Assembly: GCA_965153355.1 (NCBI GenBank)
Contig: OZ231126.1
Coordinates: forward strand, 106,144,001-106,208,000
Length of the DNA stretch: 64,000 nt
Direction of reading: 5' to 3'
From: Flaccisagitta enflata
Taxonomy: Eukaryota > Chaetognatha > Sagittoidea > Aphragmophora
The notes beneath the pieces are model-generated. The model had not been told where the DNA came from. It did no database searches and was given only the letters and a program-made list of their open reading frames with translations. The first letter of the stretch is position 1. Each line of letters opens with the position of its first letter. This document shows positions 14,212 to 27,787 of this stretch, piece after piece. The position numbers and the translations under genes were made by a program.

Positions 14212-15507
14212 TGACATCACTCAGTTTGGGAGACAAATTACTTTCCAATGAACCGTTTTCCGGAGATAACTCGACACTTCACGTTGCCATGGGTGATGAA
14301 TCACTTTTACCCTCAGATTTGAATTTTTATGTCGGAAATGTGAATGATCACATTCATCCGCAATTTCAAGATCATCAGCAACATCATCACCATTATGATA
14401 TGCAGCAACAGCATCATCAATTTGAGCATCAGCAACAGCATCATCAGCAGCAACAGCATCATCAAATTGAGCATCAACAACAGCACCATCAGCATCAGCA
14501 ACAGCATCATGAACAGCAGCAACAGCAGCAACAGCAGCAACAGCAACAGCATTATCAACCTCAACAGCAGCAACAGTATCATCAACCTCAACAGCAGCAA
14601 CAGTATCATCAACCTCAACAGCAGCAACAGTATCATCAATTTGAGCATCAGCAACAGCATCATCAGCAGCAACAGCAGCAACAGTATCATCAACCTCAAC
14701 AGCAGCAACAGTATCATCAACCCCAACAGCAGCAACAGCATCATCAACAACAGCAGCAGATCCGGCAATTACAAGAGAAGCAACAACATCCAAATAAGCA
14801 GCAGCCAAAAACCCGACCCTACACACCATTAACTGAACCTATAAGTCCAGCAAAATCACCAAAAAGGGATGGATACCTCGCAAAAAACTTTTCGAAGGGA
14901 AAGAAACACGGGAAAATGACGGAGAGAAAAAATTCGAACAACAAGGAGAACGATAAGGAGCCCAAAATCCGACGTAAGTCACGCAAGAGTTTTATATCGC
15001 TTTTCAACATCGCCAGTGATACAGACACTGCACAGTCAGTTAAACGTAGAACATGCCGATTTTGCCTTACTACTACAAAATTGACTTCTCCTTATAACTT
15101 TCAGCACCATATCCGTTCATTTTGTCCAAAATTGAAATTTTTTTTCAGTGACAATGGCTTTGGGCAACAATTTTGCTGTTTTTGTAGCTCATCTTTTAAT
15201 ACCATAGAAGAGGGACATATACATATTTTAAAGATGCATGAAGATGAGGCAATTTTGTGCCAATGTAGTTGCAGTTAAGGACTGCAGACAGCATATGATA
15301 GACCACTTAGAGAATGCCAGATCAAAATCTCAAAAATGCAGCAAATGTTTTGCAAATTTTGATAACTCTTATCAATTTCTAACCCATATGATGAATAGAC
15401 ATAATTATACAACCAAGACTTTGACCACAGCTGTCATTAAGAGACATTTGATCTGTCATTGCCCTTTCTCACTTTTAGCAGTTACCTTTGAAAAGGAACA
15501 ATATTAA
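14109..15507 (+). CDS. Gln/His-rich protein with C-terminal C2H2 zinc fingers
   Basis: From ATG 14109, about 85 ordinary residues precede a 150-residue Gln/His tract made from CAG/CAT units in about 33-bp repeats (QQQQYHQPQ). A basic Lys/Arg region with likely nuclear signals follows. Then come zinc-finger-like motifs: CRFC...HHIRSFC, CCFCSSSF...HILKMH, and CSKCFANF...HMMNRH. The first frame stops at 15278. The last finger lies in the next frame (stop 15507), with the switch at TGTAGTTGCAGTTAAGG, so a 1-nt indel or an unrecognised splice separates them. A nucleic-acid-binding role is plausible from the fingers only. Confidence 0.5.
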
Positions 15508-16554
15508 TTTACTTTTTCCTTTTTTTTTTCCATTTTCCCTGATCTCCATTTACATTTTTGTTTTTCATTGTTTTTGTTTTTGTTTTTTTGCGTTTTAGCC
15601 TACGCCGACAAAGATGCTTGTAATACTAAGAAACCCAATATATTTCAAGGGTATTGGAATTGAAATATTCGAGGAGCTCATTAAAAACTGAGAGAAAGTG
15701 TGATTGGAACTCAATGAAATTACTGAAAAATCATATAAAATCAAGAGGCCTTTTACAGTTAGTGTACAAAACAAAATGTGTATGTAGCAAAAGGTCATTG
15801 TAATGTTTTTTGCTATGCTTAAAAAATATGTAAATATATAAATTTAGGGTGAAAAGTAAATTTCATAACAATTACCTTTTGATATTTCAATATTTCTGTT
15901 TTGTCAACTGACTGTTTCCGAGCTTTAATAAACCATTCAACAATGGTTACCCCTGAAATTTCGTTCCTGATTTCATTTTAAATGTCAAAAAATCCTCGTT
16001 ATAAATGACTTTGTGATAAGTGAAATTTTATCTGTATATCATTGCAAAAAAAAGTAATGCTGGGTCACAATATCGTTGCAGACAGGTGGGTAATTGACAT
16101 ATATCAATATATAAGCATATAGAAAAAATATATGAAATTTTAAATTATGTGCTACTCCACTCTACACCCCACTTTGTTAATTCGTTGGTCCATCCATTGG
16201 TCCATCCGTTGGTCCATCCGTCGGTCCGTCCGTCGGTCCGTCCATCACATTTTACTATTTTTCGATTTTTCGGATTTTTGGCTTCACTACTCCTGCCCAA
16301 ATGATGTGGTAACCTGAATCACTGCCCCTACCAACCTGCATGCGATTTAGATAGCCGTGTAACCGGCCTTATTAATTCTATGACCATAGAATAATGTGAG
16401 ACGGACATACAGATGGACCAAAAAAAGGGTTGAAGGATAAAAGGACAAATTAGGTCATGAAATTGCGCGTCCACAAATATAAATTGTTATCTAGATATAA
16501 AGAGAAAAATTTTGATTGACATTTGATTTAAAGATTGATAATTTGGGATTACAG
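15508..16554. other. intergenic DNA, repeat fragment
   Basis: AT-rich and without a supported gene. A fragment of a second repeat family (GCTGGGTCACAATATCGTTG, about 16059-16096) precedes the Helentron-like copy at 16144. The acceptor-like GGGATTACAG ends immediately before ATG 16555. Confidence 0.6.
16144..16373 (+). mobile_element. Helentron-like copy C, degenerate
   Basis: TTATGTGCTACTCCACTCTAC is a decayed 5' end. A (GTCC)n run follows (16180-16250), then CACTGCCCCTACC, GCATGCGATTTAG, AGCCGTGTAACCGGCCTTATT. Substitutions at several core positions suggest an older insertion than copies I and M. Confidence 0.65.
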
Positions 16555-18132
16555 ATGAATAAACAACAAGGTTGCATTCATTGCGCAAGCCCAGCGCAAC
16601 AACTTATTGAGGCATCAGAAATCGAATATGGTGTCCCACTGCGCTATTTGTACTCATTTGCACGCTGTGCGAGTGCAAAATTAAGAAACAAAAACCATCC
16701 CTCATGTTGCATCAGTGAAAACCACGCAATATTCCCCATTGTGATGGAACTGATGAAACGGTATAACATTGACGACCTCCATATCCTGAACGCCGTGAGA
16801 TGCCGTCAGGCGCATCTTGCCACGACTTCCGCTACCGTGGAAAGCAGGGCCTTGTTTTTCCACGAACTTCGTCTCGCCAATAATCTATATTGGTGTCAAA
16901 CTTCAATCGAAGATCCTTTCGATCATCTGGACATTTTGGCGACTGTGGCCAACGCCTTGCCGACTAAAATTCCAACAAACTTTGATTATAACTGGCCGAC
17001 ACGCGTCATCGAGGATCCACGCTTTATGTCCCCCTGCGAAGTAGCCCTTAATCTCATCGGGAACCCAAACGACTGCGATTTGAGTTGGGACCATATCGAA
17101 CAGACAATCATCGACGAGGAACGGAAGGAAGAAGAAGAGGGGGAGGAAGAGGAGGGAAAGGGGGAAGAGGAGGAGGGAGAGGGGGAGGACGAGGGGGAGG
17201 AGGAGGAGGCAGATAAGGAAGAGGGAAAGGAGATCGAGGAAAAGAAGAGGAAGAATCAAGATGATGATAAAGGCAAAAACGGATCAACTGGGGTCGTTGC
17301 TTTTCAATCGCTTGAGACTGGGGTTGCTGGCCTTCAATCGAATGAGAATTTGTCTGGAGAATTTTCATCCAAAAGAGGGGCGCCAAGAGAGGTAGATAAC
17401 CATCTGCCTTCCAGCAAGAGGATGCGATCATCTCAAGGAGAAGGCGTCAATTGCTTAAGTGAGGAGAATGAGGTGAACTTTCACATTGATTCATCCACAA
17501 TCCAAGGGAATGGTTTTCACCAAAACGATTCCGATTTCGCGTGCGAGAATGCTTCCGGCAGCGATTTTGAATCCGCGTCCGAGGTCCGCGATGGGAATCC
17601 GCTTCCGGCATCTGCTTCCGGTTCAAAAACCAACGATAATCCGCTCTTTCAAGGGATCCAAGAAGCGTTGATGATGGAGAAAAATGAGATAGCATCTCCA
17701 TTCCCGAAAATTGTCGCTGAATTCAGAATAAGAAAAGATGGAGTGAATATGCTTTCTGTCAAAAAGGATCAAACCGTTTCCTTGGTTCTCAAAGAAGAAG
17801 TTGAGGACTGCTTCTTTGATATGGGAGATGAATCAGAATTTGAGGCTGCCGTTACCAAATTCCAAGATGGCGAAAATGAGAGAAAGAGATTGGAAGAACT
17901 TCATAACAAACAATTAAAAATCAATCGTGAACAACCAATTGAATACAATTGGCAACAGGCCAAGATGAGCCAAGTGAAAAGGAATAGCAGTCAGGGGTTC
18001 GTCTCGAGATTAGGTTATGAGTTTCAGTCGTCAGTCGATGAGTGGTTATCGCAGAAAGAGAAAGAACTCGAGGAGTTGATGAAAAATACACCCTTTTATG
18101 GGTACACCATCAACCTCAAATGGAGAGCTTGA
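16555..18132 (+). CDS. unknown protein, Cys-rich N-terminus and Glu-rich centre
   Basis: A single 525-residue frame from ATG 16555, which directly follows an AG acceptor. Residues 1-60 carry Cys/His pairs (CIHC, FARCASAKL, HPSCC) that could bind zinc. Residues about 60-185 look globular. Residues about 185-230 are almost pure Glu/Gly, followed by a Lys-rich segment (KKRKNQDDDKGK) and a Ser-rich linker. The last 100 residues are helical, with EYNWQQAKMSQVKRNSSQGF. The frame is uninterrupted over 1.6 kb, strongly favouring a real gene. It lies in the same orientation as, and 480 nt upstream of, the HUH-helicase gene. No family recognised. Confidence 0.6.
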   Translation: MNKQQGCIHCASPAQQLIEASEIEYGVPLRYLYSFARCASAKLRNKNHPSCCISENHAIFPIVMELMKRYNIDDLHILNAVRCRQAHLATTSATVESRALFFHELRLANNLYWCQTSIEDPFDHLDILATVANALPTKIPTNFDYNWPTRVIEDPRFMSPCEVALNLIGNPNDCDLSWDHIEQTIIDEERKEEEEGEEEEGKGEEEEGEGEDEGEEEEADKEEGKEIEEKKRKNQDDDKGKNGSTGVVAFQSLETGVAGLQSNENLSGEFSSKRGAPREVDNHLPSSKRMRSSQGEGVNCLSEENEVNFHIDSSTIQGNGFHQNDSDFACENASGSDFESASEVRDGNPLPASASGSKTNDNPLFQGIQEALMMEKNEIASPFPKIVAEFRIRKDGVNMLSVKKDQTVSLVLKEEVEDCFFDMGDESEFEAAVTKFQDGENERKRLEELHNKQLKINREQPIEYNWQQAKMSQVKRNSSQGFVSRLGYEFQSSVDEWLSQKEKELEELMKNTPFYGYTINLKWRA

Positions 18133-18609
18133 TTGTTTCACCGCGTATGAGTTCAGTAAATCTGGGAATTTAGAATAGATGGTGAGAATGAAAATCAATC
18201 AAAAATACTCAAAATTCAAAATTGATTGGGAAAAAACATTTAACCAAAAATTAAAATATCATTTTGATTGGGATAGTTTGTAGACACAGTTTAATCCTGT
18301 TCCAACGGATTTGAAAGTATGAAGGAATTTTATTTATGAAAAGTAAAATTTTTCTTTGCATTTTGTAGGGAATGAAAAAAAATTTTTTGAAATATCAAAA
18401 AATATTGTATGTTATAGGCGGCATTCCATTAAACACGGATCCGTTAGAGCCGGGTTAAACTATCAATTTTCTTTATTTTTATTGTGGTTTTTTTTTGGGC
18501 TGTTGCCCAAAAACACATCATTTCAATAATACTATCCCTGCTAAACCGTTCGTTATTAAGCCGCCTCTATTTCAGTATTGTTCTCCAATTTCATTCTTAT
18601 CTTTCAGGG

Positions 18610-20554
18610 ATGGCCCCCCCAAAAAATTTTTGCTACATCTTTGTGTTAGGAATCCATTTCCTTTCATTCGTTGCAATCCACAGTATAAAGGAACTTTTTG
18701 AAATTTTGAGTGAGGGCCCTCAATTAGTCGTTCTACATGAACAAAGTGACGACCGCATGAGCCATTTGCATGTCGTGTTCGCTGTTGGGGAGCGTTCACG
18801 GCATGCAAAGGTTCAACTGTTCATGCGGTACTTATGTTCCTTCATAAAAGACTCAATAAAAAATCGTTTTGGCCTGATAAACCACTTGAAACTGAGTAAC
18901 ATACCATGCACTGATTTCGATGTGGAAAAACTTGCCTGTTGTCTTTATTGCCAAGATAAAACGACACACAATGCGGAAAACTTGACGGACGTCACTGATA
19001 AGATTACCCAGGAATTGAAATCAAGATCGGTGGGAGATTATCTCCCACTAGATCTGGATTGTCTGGATGTGGGAATTAGCGAGGAGAAACAGAAAGAGAT
19101 TCATCTCCATACTGGAAATTATGACAGATCTCATTATGGAGATGATTCGAGTGTCAATGACAAAAAAGATCTATGTGTTATGGAAGACACTGAAGCAGTG
19201 AGGTAATAATCATTGAGATGCTTAATGGTCGAATTTTTAATGATTTTGTTGGCTAAATAGTTGGTTGGTCGGTAAGCTACATCGTAGTCTCATGACTCAA
19301 TTTTTTTTTTTTTTGGGCAGCGGCCCAAAAATGTCCATTGACCATTTCAATTTGCATTTTCTTTTTTTAAGGAAAAAAATGAAATGCTGGCAGACACTAA
19401 AACAAATGATTTTGGATTCTGGCGCAACTAGCCTTCTTGAATTCAAGATGTCTTTCCCAGAAAATGTTATTTCTGTATTGGTTTCCTCCTATGGAAAGGG
19501 CGTTTTTGACCTTGTAACAGTAAGTTTTTTTGAAATAATCCATGTATTGCATACAAATGTTTTATATGAAATTTTTGAAATAATTCTTTATTTTTTTTAA
19601 TTGCAGTTATGGAAAGTCTTGAATTTGATACATTAAGAATATCAAATCAATTGAATTTATGTGAAAAAATTTTTGAAAGGTTTTGCGACAATTTTAAGAT
19701 ATTAATGGATACTGGAATTATTAGGTAAGATGATGAAAACATCAAAATGACATGTAAACAAATAAAAAGCAAAAATATATCTATATAAAAATTTTTTTTT
19801 GCAAAAAATATTACATAATTTTTTTCAATCTTGTTTTCAGAGAACAGGTGTGTTGGATCGAAGAACTTTTTGTTTTAAACAAAATTGATGTGCGCAAATT
19901 TCTCTTGCTTATACACAACTTTCTTGACACAAAGGCTTTGTGCATTAGCAAAGATGCTAAAAAACAAAGAGAAATCGAGGAAAGTATTGGTGAATATTCC
20001 AGAAAGAAATACTGCCTCTGGATCGAGGGACCTAGGTGAGTTTATTGCATATATTTTAAGTGATATATGTAATAAATTTATCTAAACCCCTTATTTATAT
20101 ATTTTTTAACTTTTTACAGTAACTGTGGAAAAAGCCTTTTGGCTCATATCCTATCTGCAGCATTTCAAGTTACCTCTTTTTGTGAATCATCAAAGGAATT
20201 TGCTTTTGGTATAGTATTGTTGCTTTATGTCATTCTATTTTTTTCCTAATATGAAATTATATAATATAAATATGGGAATATTTTAATTTGTCTATTAGGA
20301 TCTGCCATTGGACCATTTAATTGCATCGTTCAAAACAAAATTTCAAAACGTTTGGATATTTCAAAAATCAAATTATTTTTTGGTGCAGAAAGTCAAACTT
20401 TGAATAATAAACACAAGAAGTGTCGTAAATTTGACCTTAAGGTACCTAAGGGCATGCATTTGTAAAAACGAACTGTGTTGATTTGCTTACGTTTTCATCG
20501 ACCGATCGATAGGAGAGAGAAAGAGAGAGAGAGGAGAGAGATCGATCGACTTTA

Positions 20555-20641
<87 letters not shown>

Positions 20642-21326
20642 CAAACTTAATCTCATCAATTTCAACCCTTTTTCTCTTAAAGATCCCCATAATTACAACA
20701 TCGAATTTGAGCATAGAGAAGATATCTGACAATCCAGTAGACGTTCTTGCAATCAAAAACAGGTGCATATATGAATGGTTTTATCTCTCACTTCTCTTTC
20801 CCACCCCTATTTCTCTATTGCCCACACATACGCAAACATGCTCCTACCCACTCATCCTCAACATTTATTTTTGGTTGGTGACACGCAACTTTATGAGAGG
20901 CTTTATCCGTCCGTCGGTCGGTCCATCGATCGGTCCGTCTGTAACCATCGAGTCGAAAAGTGAGAAAACGCGCATTTCCGCCCCTGCCCACCCGTCCGCA
21001 ACTGATGGCCGTGTATTCGGCATTGTTTAACCATCCAATTATGTATCCCGCATAGATGTCATGTGGTTCGATTATCGGTGCCTGTTTTGCGGGAAAATGA
21101 ATCACCGCCAGAAGGCCAACGGTTTTTAAGAAAACCTCGGCAAAAATTATCGTCACCGGCTTTACTTGGACTATTCTCAAAACATTTTGAGTCAAATTAC
21201 TTCAATTTGCCAAATATCACTGATATAGATGGAATAACCTTTCAAGATCCTGAAAAAGAAACCATTTCATCTCCATCCGAAAGCCTCAGTGATTATGACA
21301 GCAGCTCTGATTCTGAGAATGAATGA
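18610..21326 (+). CDS. parvovirus NS1-like protein: HUH nuclease plus SF3 helicase, eight exons
   Basis: Exons: 18610-19202, 19372-about 19519, 19607-19724, 19841-20035, 20120-20208, 20299-20441, 20683-20762, 21056-21326. Exon 1 contains SHLHVVF (two His of an HUH pair, 18763-18771) followed by a Tyr/Lys-bearing helix. The exon 4/5 junction creates a Walker A motif, EGPSNCGKSLLA. Exon 7 encodes PIITTSNLSIE, the SF3 motif C. Exon 8 begins CHVVRLSVPV, the usual end of an SF3 domain, then an acidic Ser-rich tail. An obvious Walker B (two acidic residues) is not seen. All junctions keep phase with GT-AG sites except exon 2/3, where the best donor is one nucleotide out; a donor 4 nt downstream would repair it. 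Intron 7 contains a Helentron-like copy. It resembles endogenised densovirus NS1, but the introns argue for a long-resident or domesticated gene. ATG 18610 was chosen because it follows an acceptor. Confidence 0.7.
20559..20635. repeat. (GA)n in an intron
   Basis: A GA array of about 75 bp inside intron 6 of the HUH-helicase gene, flanked by inverted GATCGATCG motifs (20500-20550). Confidence 0.85.
20868..21028 (+). mobile_element. Helentron-like copy D inside an intron
   Basis: TTTTTGGTTGGTGACACGCAAC, a (GTCC/GTCGG) run, GCCCCTGCCCACCCGTCCGCAACTG, GGCCGTGTATTCGGC, ATTGTTT. It sits between donor 20763 and acceptor 21055 of the HUH-helicase gene, so it does not break the reading frame. Confidence 0.7.
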
Positions 21327-21475
21327 GAACTCAACTTACAGTTACATCCCTTTATAGAGAATCCGCTATAACAATTTTGTATAGATTGCATGGATTCTTT
21401 ATTTTCATATTTTCATTTCATCCACTGCATTGTTTTAGCATTGAAAAAAAGAGCATAGACATTATCTATATCAAT

Positions 21476-22508
<1,033 letters not shown>

Positions 22509-23622
22509 GCATTTCCTGTACGTTTATATCCTTCGTGCACATTTACTGTATATATTTCGTCATCTGTATACTTACATGATCATTCATGTAATATTGTTAG
22601 GCCGTTACACAACAGATATGAATGCTAATCAATATCTCTTTTTATTTGATCAGATTCGGAGATGTGATACTGTTTGGATTCCCTGGATTAAGCCCCTTTG
22701 GCCATTGGCCTTAGGGGCTTAACATTTCTGACATTCATAATATAAACAAACACAAAACAATCTTTCGTCGTGATCATCCCTCAACCAGCATTCTCTCTCG
22801 TCGATCTTTCAAAGAAAAACTCATCTTCTCGCTCTCTTCCTTCTCTCCTTCGTAAACCTAAAGCTATTTCGTGACACTTCGAGTCATCCTTTCGGCCTCT
22901 TCCTTCCCTCCTTCGTAAAACAGTTTCGTGACTTGACGTCAAAATTCCGACTCATCCTCTTCCTTACTGTATTGAGTACAATTAACTGAAATTTTCGTCT
23001 CCCTCTCTCTCCCCTTTTCATCACGTTTTCATCGTCATCGTCATCGCATCGTCATCCTCTTTTTTTCTTCTTTTTTTCCCCCTTTAAAAAATTTTTGAAG
23101 AAAATTGAAAAAAAAAATAAAAAATAAAAAGAAAAACATTTCTAAAAATTTATTTTCGTCATAAAAACCTGGATTATTCCCCTTTTTTATTTGATACCTT
23201 CGTCGCTCTCAACTTAAACACCTGGATTATTTCCTTCATTTACTCACTACTTTCCTCGCTCTCAATTTTTTTTTTAAAAATCGATTTCATCTAAAACAAA
23301 TATGGATATAGTTACCACGAATTCACTAATCGCTCATGATATGACCGTTCAACCGCATGTTAATTCGTATCAGGCTTTTTTGCGGCAAAGCGTCATCTCT
23401 CATTGGGATGAAGAAGAAGTGAGCACGACCTGTATAACAACCAGTTAATGACACACTTTCTTAGAATTCGAATAGGCATCGGCCTGCAAAACTATAGTGA
23501 ATTTTCTCCAGATTCAGATTTAGGATCATATAGTATCTTAATGCAAATGCTACGTTGTTTATATAATGAATTCCTTCCTCAAACTTCTTTAATCTTAAAT
23601 GTTGGCCCTATTCTATTACTTC

Positions 23623-23748
<126 letters not shown>

Positions 23749-25756
23749 TGCAACTACTATGGGCCTCTTCAAATTATTTCTGGCTGCCTGTCGGTTTATT
23801 AACTCACTCTCCCGCAACTGTTCAAATGACCTTTAGTCAAATCGCCACAATTGATGTAAGACAAAAACTCAATGACAGTTTAAATGAGCTCACCGATAAG
23901 TATTCAAATCCAGAAATCTTTCTGGTAGGAATACAATTTTCGTTTACACTTCAACCGAATATTCTTTTCGGTTATAAACTCCCTACCTTAAGAGGTATAA
24001 GCAAATGTTGTAACAATAAATCTTCAAAAGACAATGGTGACTGCATTTTCAAATCTCTCTCTTGTCATTTTGATAAAAACTTAAGAGAGAAAAAAATAAA
24101 AGGAAAGAAAAGGATAAATAAGCGACCAAATGCGCCAATAGCTAAAGCCTTAAAGGCCTCTTTCATCAACTACTTAAAAAAAAAACCATTTTAATCCTTC
24201 TGAAATAATGAATTCTAGAGGCGTATTCATAGAAAAAATATATATCCTTGAAAAATGGATAAAAACAAACATACACTTCTTTTATCAAAAAACAGTTTTG
24301 ATAAGAAAATTGAAAAGTAATGCGATTATTCCTACATCGACATATAAAAACATTCCCCAACCCTTCCGCATTAGTAATACATATAAAAAAACAATTTATC
24401 TAGATATTCAATTGATAACAAAAGAAAATGACATAGTTTATCACACCAATTACATCTCAGATATCAATTTGTACTCTCAAAAGTTTTTTTGTGAACTTTG
24501 CCTAAAAAAATTTAATAAAAAACAGAACTTACAAAAACATAGAATGTCTTCCAAGTCATGTAAACACACAAAAACTGCAAACTATATTGGGGGACGCCTT
24601 ATACAAAAACCCATCAATCCTCTAACTGCTGTCAAACAGTTCAAAGAAAATATATTTTTAGATAATGATGCAACCTTTATCGCCGTGACCTCCAAAAATG
24701 ACAATATATGTGTCTCTATCTTTTCTTATCAACAATCTACAATACTTTTTCACACCGAAAAAACCGTCCCTAATCACGATGCGGCAGTCTCTTTCGTTTT
24801 CAACTTTCTTGTTTTCTCACCTGACAATAGAATTCAAAGAATTGAAAAAAATATTAAACTAATTAATGAAATCGAAAAAAAAATAACTAAAAATACATCA
24901 ACCCTCACCGACAATGGTATTTTGAGTATAGAAAATCAGGAAAAACAAGAGTTAGATGCTTTGAGAAATTTCCTTAAACAATATTTTTCTCATAGGCAAA
25001 TTTTTCTATTGCCTTTTCAAGATAAAATTTTGGAAAGAAAATTTACTTGGGCTTTACTTGGTACAGCTTATACCAGATTCCCATCAGAAAAAAAAACTAT
25101 CAATTTCAATAAAGATAAAATTGAATATATTAAATTAACTGGTAATAAGTCGGGCTTACAGATATTAGCAACATCTGCCCTGATGATTGAACCAGGTCCT
25201 CCCAAAAGTATGTTGGAAAGTTTCCTTTCCCTTTCAAATTTTTCAAAAAAACATCTTGACATCGATTTACTTTCTATGCAACTAAGAACTGTTACTCAAA
25301 TATCTCGCATGTATTACACAAATAATTCTCCATCCTTCAACTCAATCTCCTTTATTTCTCCCATTAAAACATTGTTTCAACAATTACATGATGATCAAGT
25401 TAGGTTCGGCTATTTGCATAGCCAAAAAACATTGATTAGTGAACAATCGGAATTCAAAAATTACCTCACTTTAGATTTTTCAAAGTTTTACACCAACTGT
25501 TTGAGAAATGTAAAACTTCTCTTCAATTCTCCCATAGAATTTGAGAATAACAGCGGCGTATTCAAAAAATCCAAACCATCTCTACATCAACATACAATGG
25601 CTAATATTTTTTTTAATACCTTAGAATCAATTTTTGAGGGCCATTTTAGGTATGGTCTCTACGCTAAAGAGGCCCGACTATCTTCATTTCCTCAAGACTG
25701 CATCATTTCTCATGACGGGGAATTTCACAATGTCACTGTTCTAACTTTTTTTGGGT

Positions 25757-26019
25757 TAGTGGTTATTGATAATATGTCTATAATTTTCTATCACTATTTA
25801 TATATCCCTCCCCCCTTAACCCATCCCCTAAAATCCCCCTTAACCCAACCCCTTAAACCCCCCCCAACCAGTTCCCTACATTCCCCCCCCCTTAAAACCT
25901 TTCCTTAATTACCCCTCTTTACCCCCTTCCCCAAACCCCTCTCTCTTGTCCCCATCACACTAATTAAAAACCCTGCTTATATAATAACAATTATCAATTA
26001 CCACTAACTATTTCTTTAG
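25757..26019 (+). other. POLB intron 1, C-rich
   Basis: Donor GG|GTTAGT (25755) and acceptor TTTCTTTAG (26019). It contains a run of CCCC(T/A)-rich units (25805-25950) with no terminal structure recognised. Confidence 0.6.
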
Positions 26020-26334
26020 TTGTTTTTTTCACTCCTGTGGATTGACAAATGCTCATAACCACACTACAAATTGCACCTGCCCAATTTGTACACCTTATCA
26101 ACGAAAGTGTCACTCTGGTTTAAAACCAAATATTTGGAAAATGAAATCAGGCCATACAAGAGATACAAAAATGAATAGAATATACAAAAAAGAATACTTA
26201 TCCTATGAAGAAAACTGGCAAAGAAGTCTTGAAATAGTAAAATAGTCGCAAAAGCGTTAGATGGTCAGCGGTACCCGTTGCATCTTGGTGAGTGTAAGTG
26301 GGTGTGAGGTGGTTAGAGGGGCAGCGGCCCCGAA

Positions 26335-26860
26335 GGGGCCGATGACCTATGCTGTTCTTATCTGAGCCTCAAGGCTGGAATGGGGGCCTTGAGGCAGGGA
26401 TTTGAGCCTCAAGGCTGGGTTTTGAGCCTCAAGGCTGGGATTTGAGCCTCGAGGCTGAGATTTGAGCTTGAGGCTGGGATTTGTGCCTCGAGGCTGGGAT
26501 ATGAGCTTCAAGGCTGGGATTTGAGCCTCGTGGGTAAGGTTTGGGCCTCAAGATCAGGATTTGAGCCTCAAGGCTGGGATTTGAGCCTCGAGGCTGGGAC
26601 TTAAGCCTCGAGGCTGGGATTTAAGTCTCGAGGCTGGGATTTAAGCCTCAAGGCTAGGACTTAAGCCTCGAGGCTGGGATTTGAGCCTTGAGACTGGGAT
26701 TAGAGCCTCGAGACTGGGATTTGAGCCTCGAGACTGGGATTTGAGGCTTGAGGCTGGGATTTGAGTCTCAAAGCTAGGATTTGAGCCTCAAGGCTGGGAT
26801 TTGAGCTTCGAGGCTGGGATTTGAGCCCCGAGGCCAGGATTTGGACCTTAAGGGGGGCCA
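26335..26860. repeat. 20-bp minisatellite GGGATTTGAGCCTCGAGGCT
   Basis: About 25 diverged copies. The unit contains the palindrome AGCCTCGAGGCT. The array lies between two copies of the same POLB segment (26157-26235 and 26863-26932), so it sits inside a local duplication. Confidence 0.9.
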
Positions 26861-27787
26861 TAAAGAGATACAAAAATGAATAGAAGAAGGAGGAAGAAAT
26901 TTCTCCTGTGAAGAAAACTGGCAAAGAAGTCTTGAGCCGTCAAAAGGTGCAGCAATCGCCCTTTGTTGATCAAGTTGTAATTTTCACAGAATGTCAACTG
27001 GCAGAATATTGGTTTTCTCCTGTCTCACATTTGGAAAAAAAATTAAATCTTTCATTAAAATCAGGAATAAACAAAACAATTCCATTGAAAAATTTCATTG
27101 TGGAAACAGCTTCAACCCAATTCCCACTTCGCAAAAAAAACCACGGTTTTAAAGAAACAGAGCTTCTTCATTTAGTGAAAAGTGAAAACATAAATGCCCT
27201 CATTTCCATATCTGGATATTGTGACGCACATATTTTAAAGGAATTTAATATTTTCGCATTCAAAGACAATCAAAAAACTGTATATACCAATGAAATCACA
27301 CAAAAAATAGTAACTGTGCCATTCCTCTCACTTCTACTGAAAGAAAAAAGTTTAAATTTCAACTTAACCTCCATTGAAAAGGTATACCTTTACCCTAACT
27401 GTCATTTTAATCCCTTTAAAGAAAAATCTGAACATTTACTGCAAATGATCAATGACCATAAAAGTCATGAATCAATTGTAGGTTTTCTAAAAAACATAAA
27501 CAATTTTGTCATCGATTCACTATCATTTAATCCTAACTCTTATAAAAGTAAACAAGTCATTTCCAAAACGGATTCTGTCAACATGGATTGGACAAAATTT
27601 CAAGGTTCTTTTTCCTTAAATGAACACTTTTCCATTTGTACTTTCAACAATAATCAACATTTCCTAAATAACATTCACAATCACTTCCAACTGATTAGTT
27701 ATGCAAAGAGTGTTTTCCTTCATTTTGCAACTGGAGTAGCGAAATGGACTGATGGAGAACTGAGAATTTGCAATACTGGTGAACCTT

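Noticed and set aside
14221-14829. Ala/Val/Asp and Leu/Met ORFs antisense to the Gln/His tract
   Set aside because: Shadow frames of the CAG/CAT repeat; the sense frame continues into zinc fingers.
22690-22722. Rho-independent-style hairpin as terminator or as Polinton terminus
   Set aside because: The inverted sequence is short, has no partner near 40-42 kb, and bacterial terminators do not apply here.
23422-23450. A 26-nt intron in the POLB N-terminus (GTGAGC...ACCAG)
   Set aside because: Too short to be spliced in animals; a one-nucleotide frameshift is more likely.
26335-26860. CRISPR-like array (20-bp repeats)
   Set aside because: The units are contiguous and diverged, with no unique spacers or cas genes, in eukaryotic DNA: a minisatellite.
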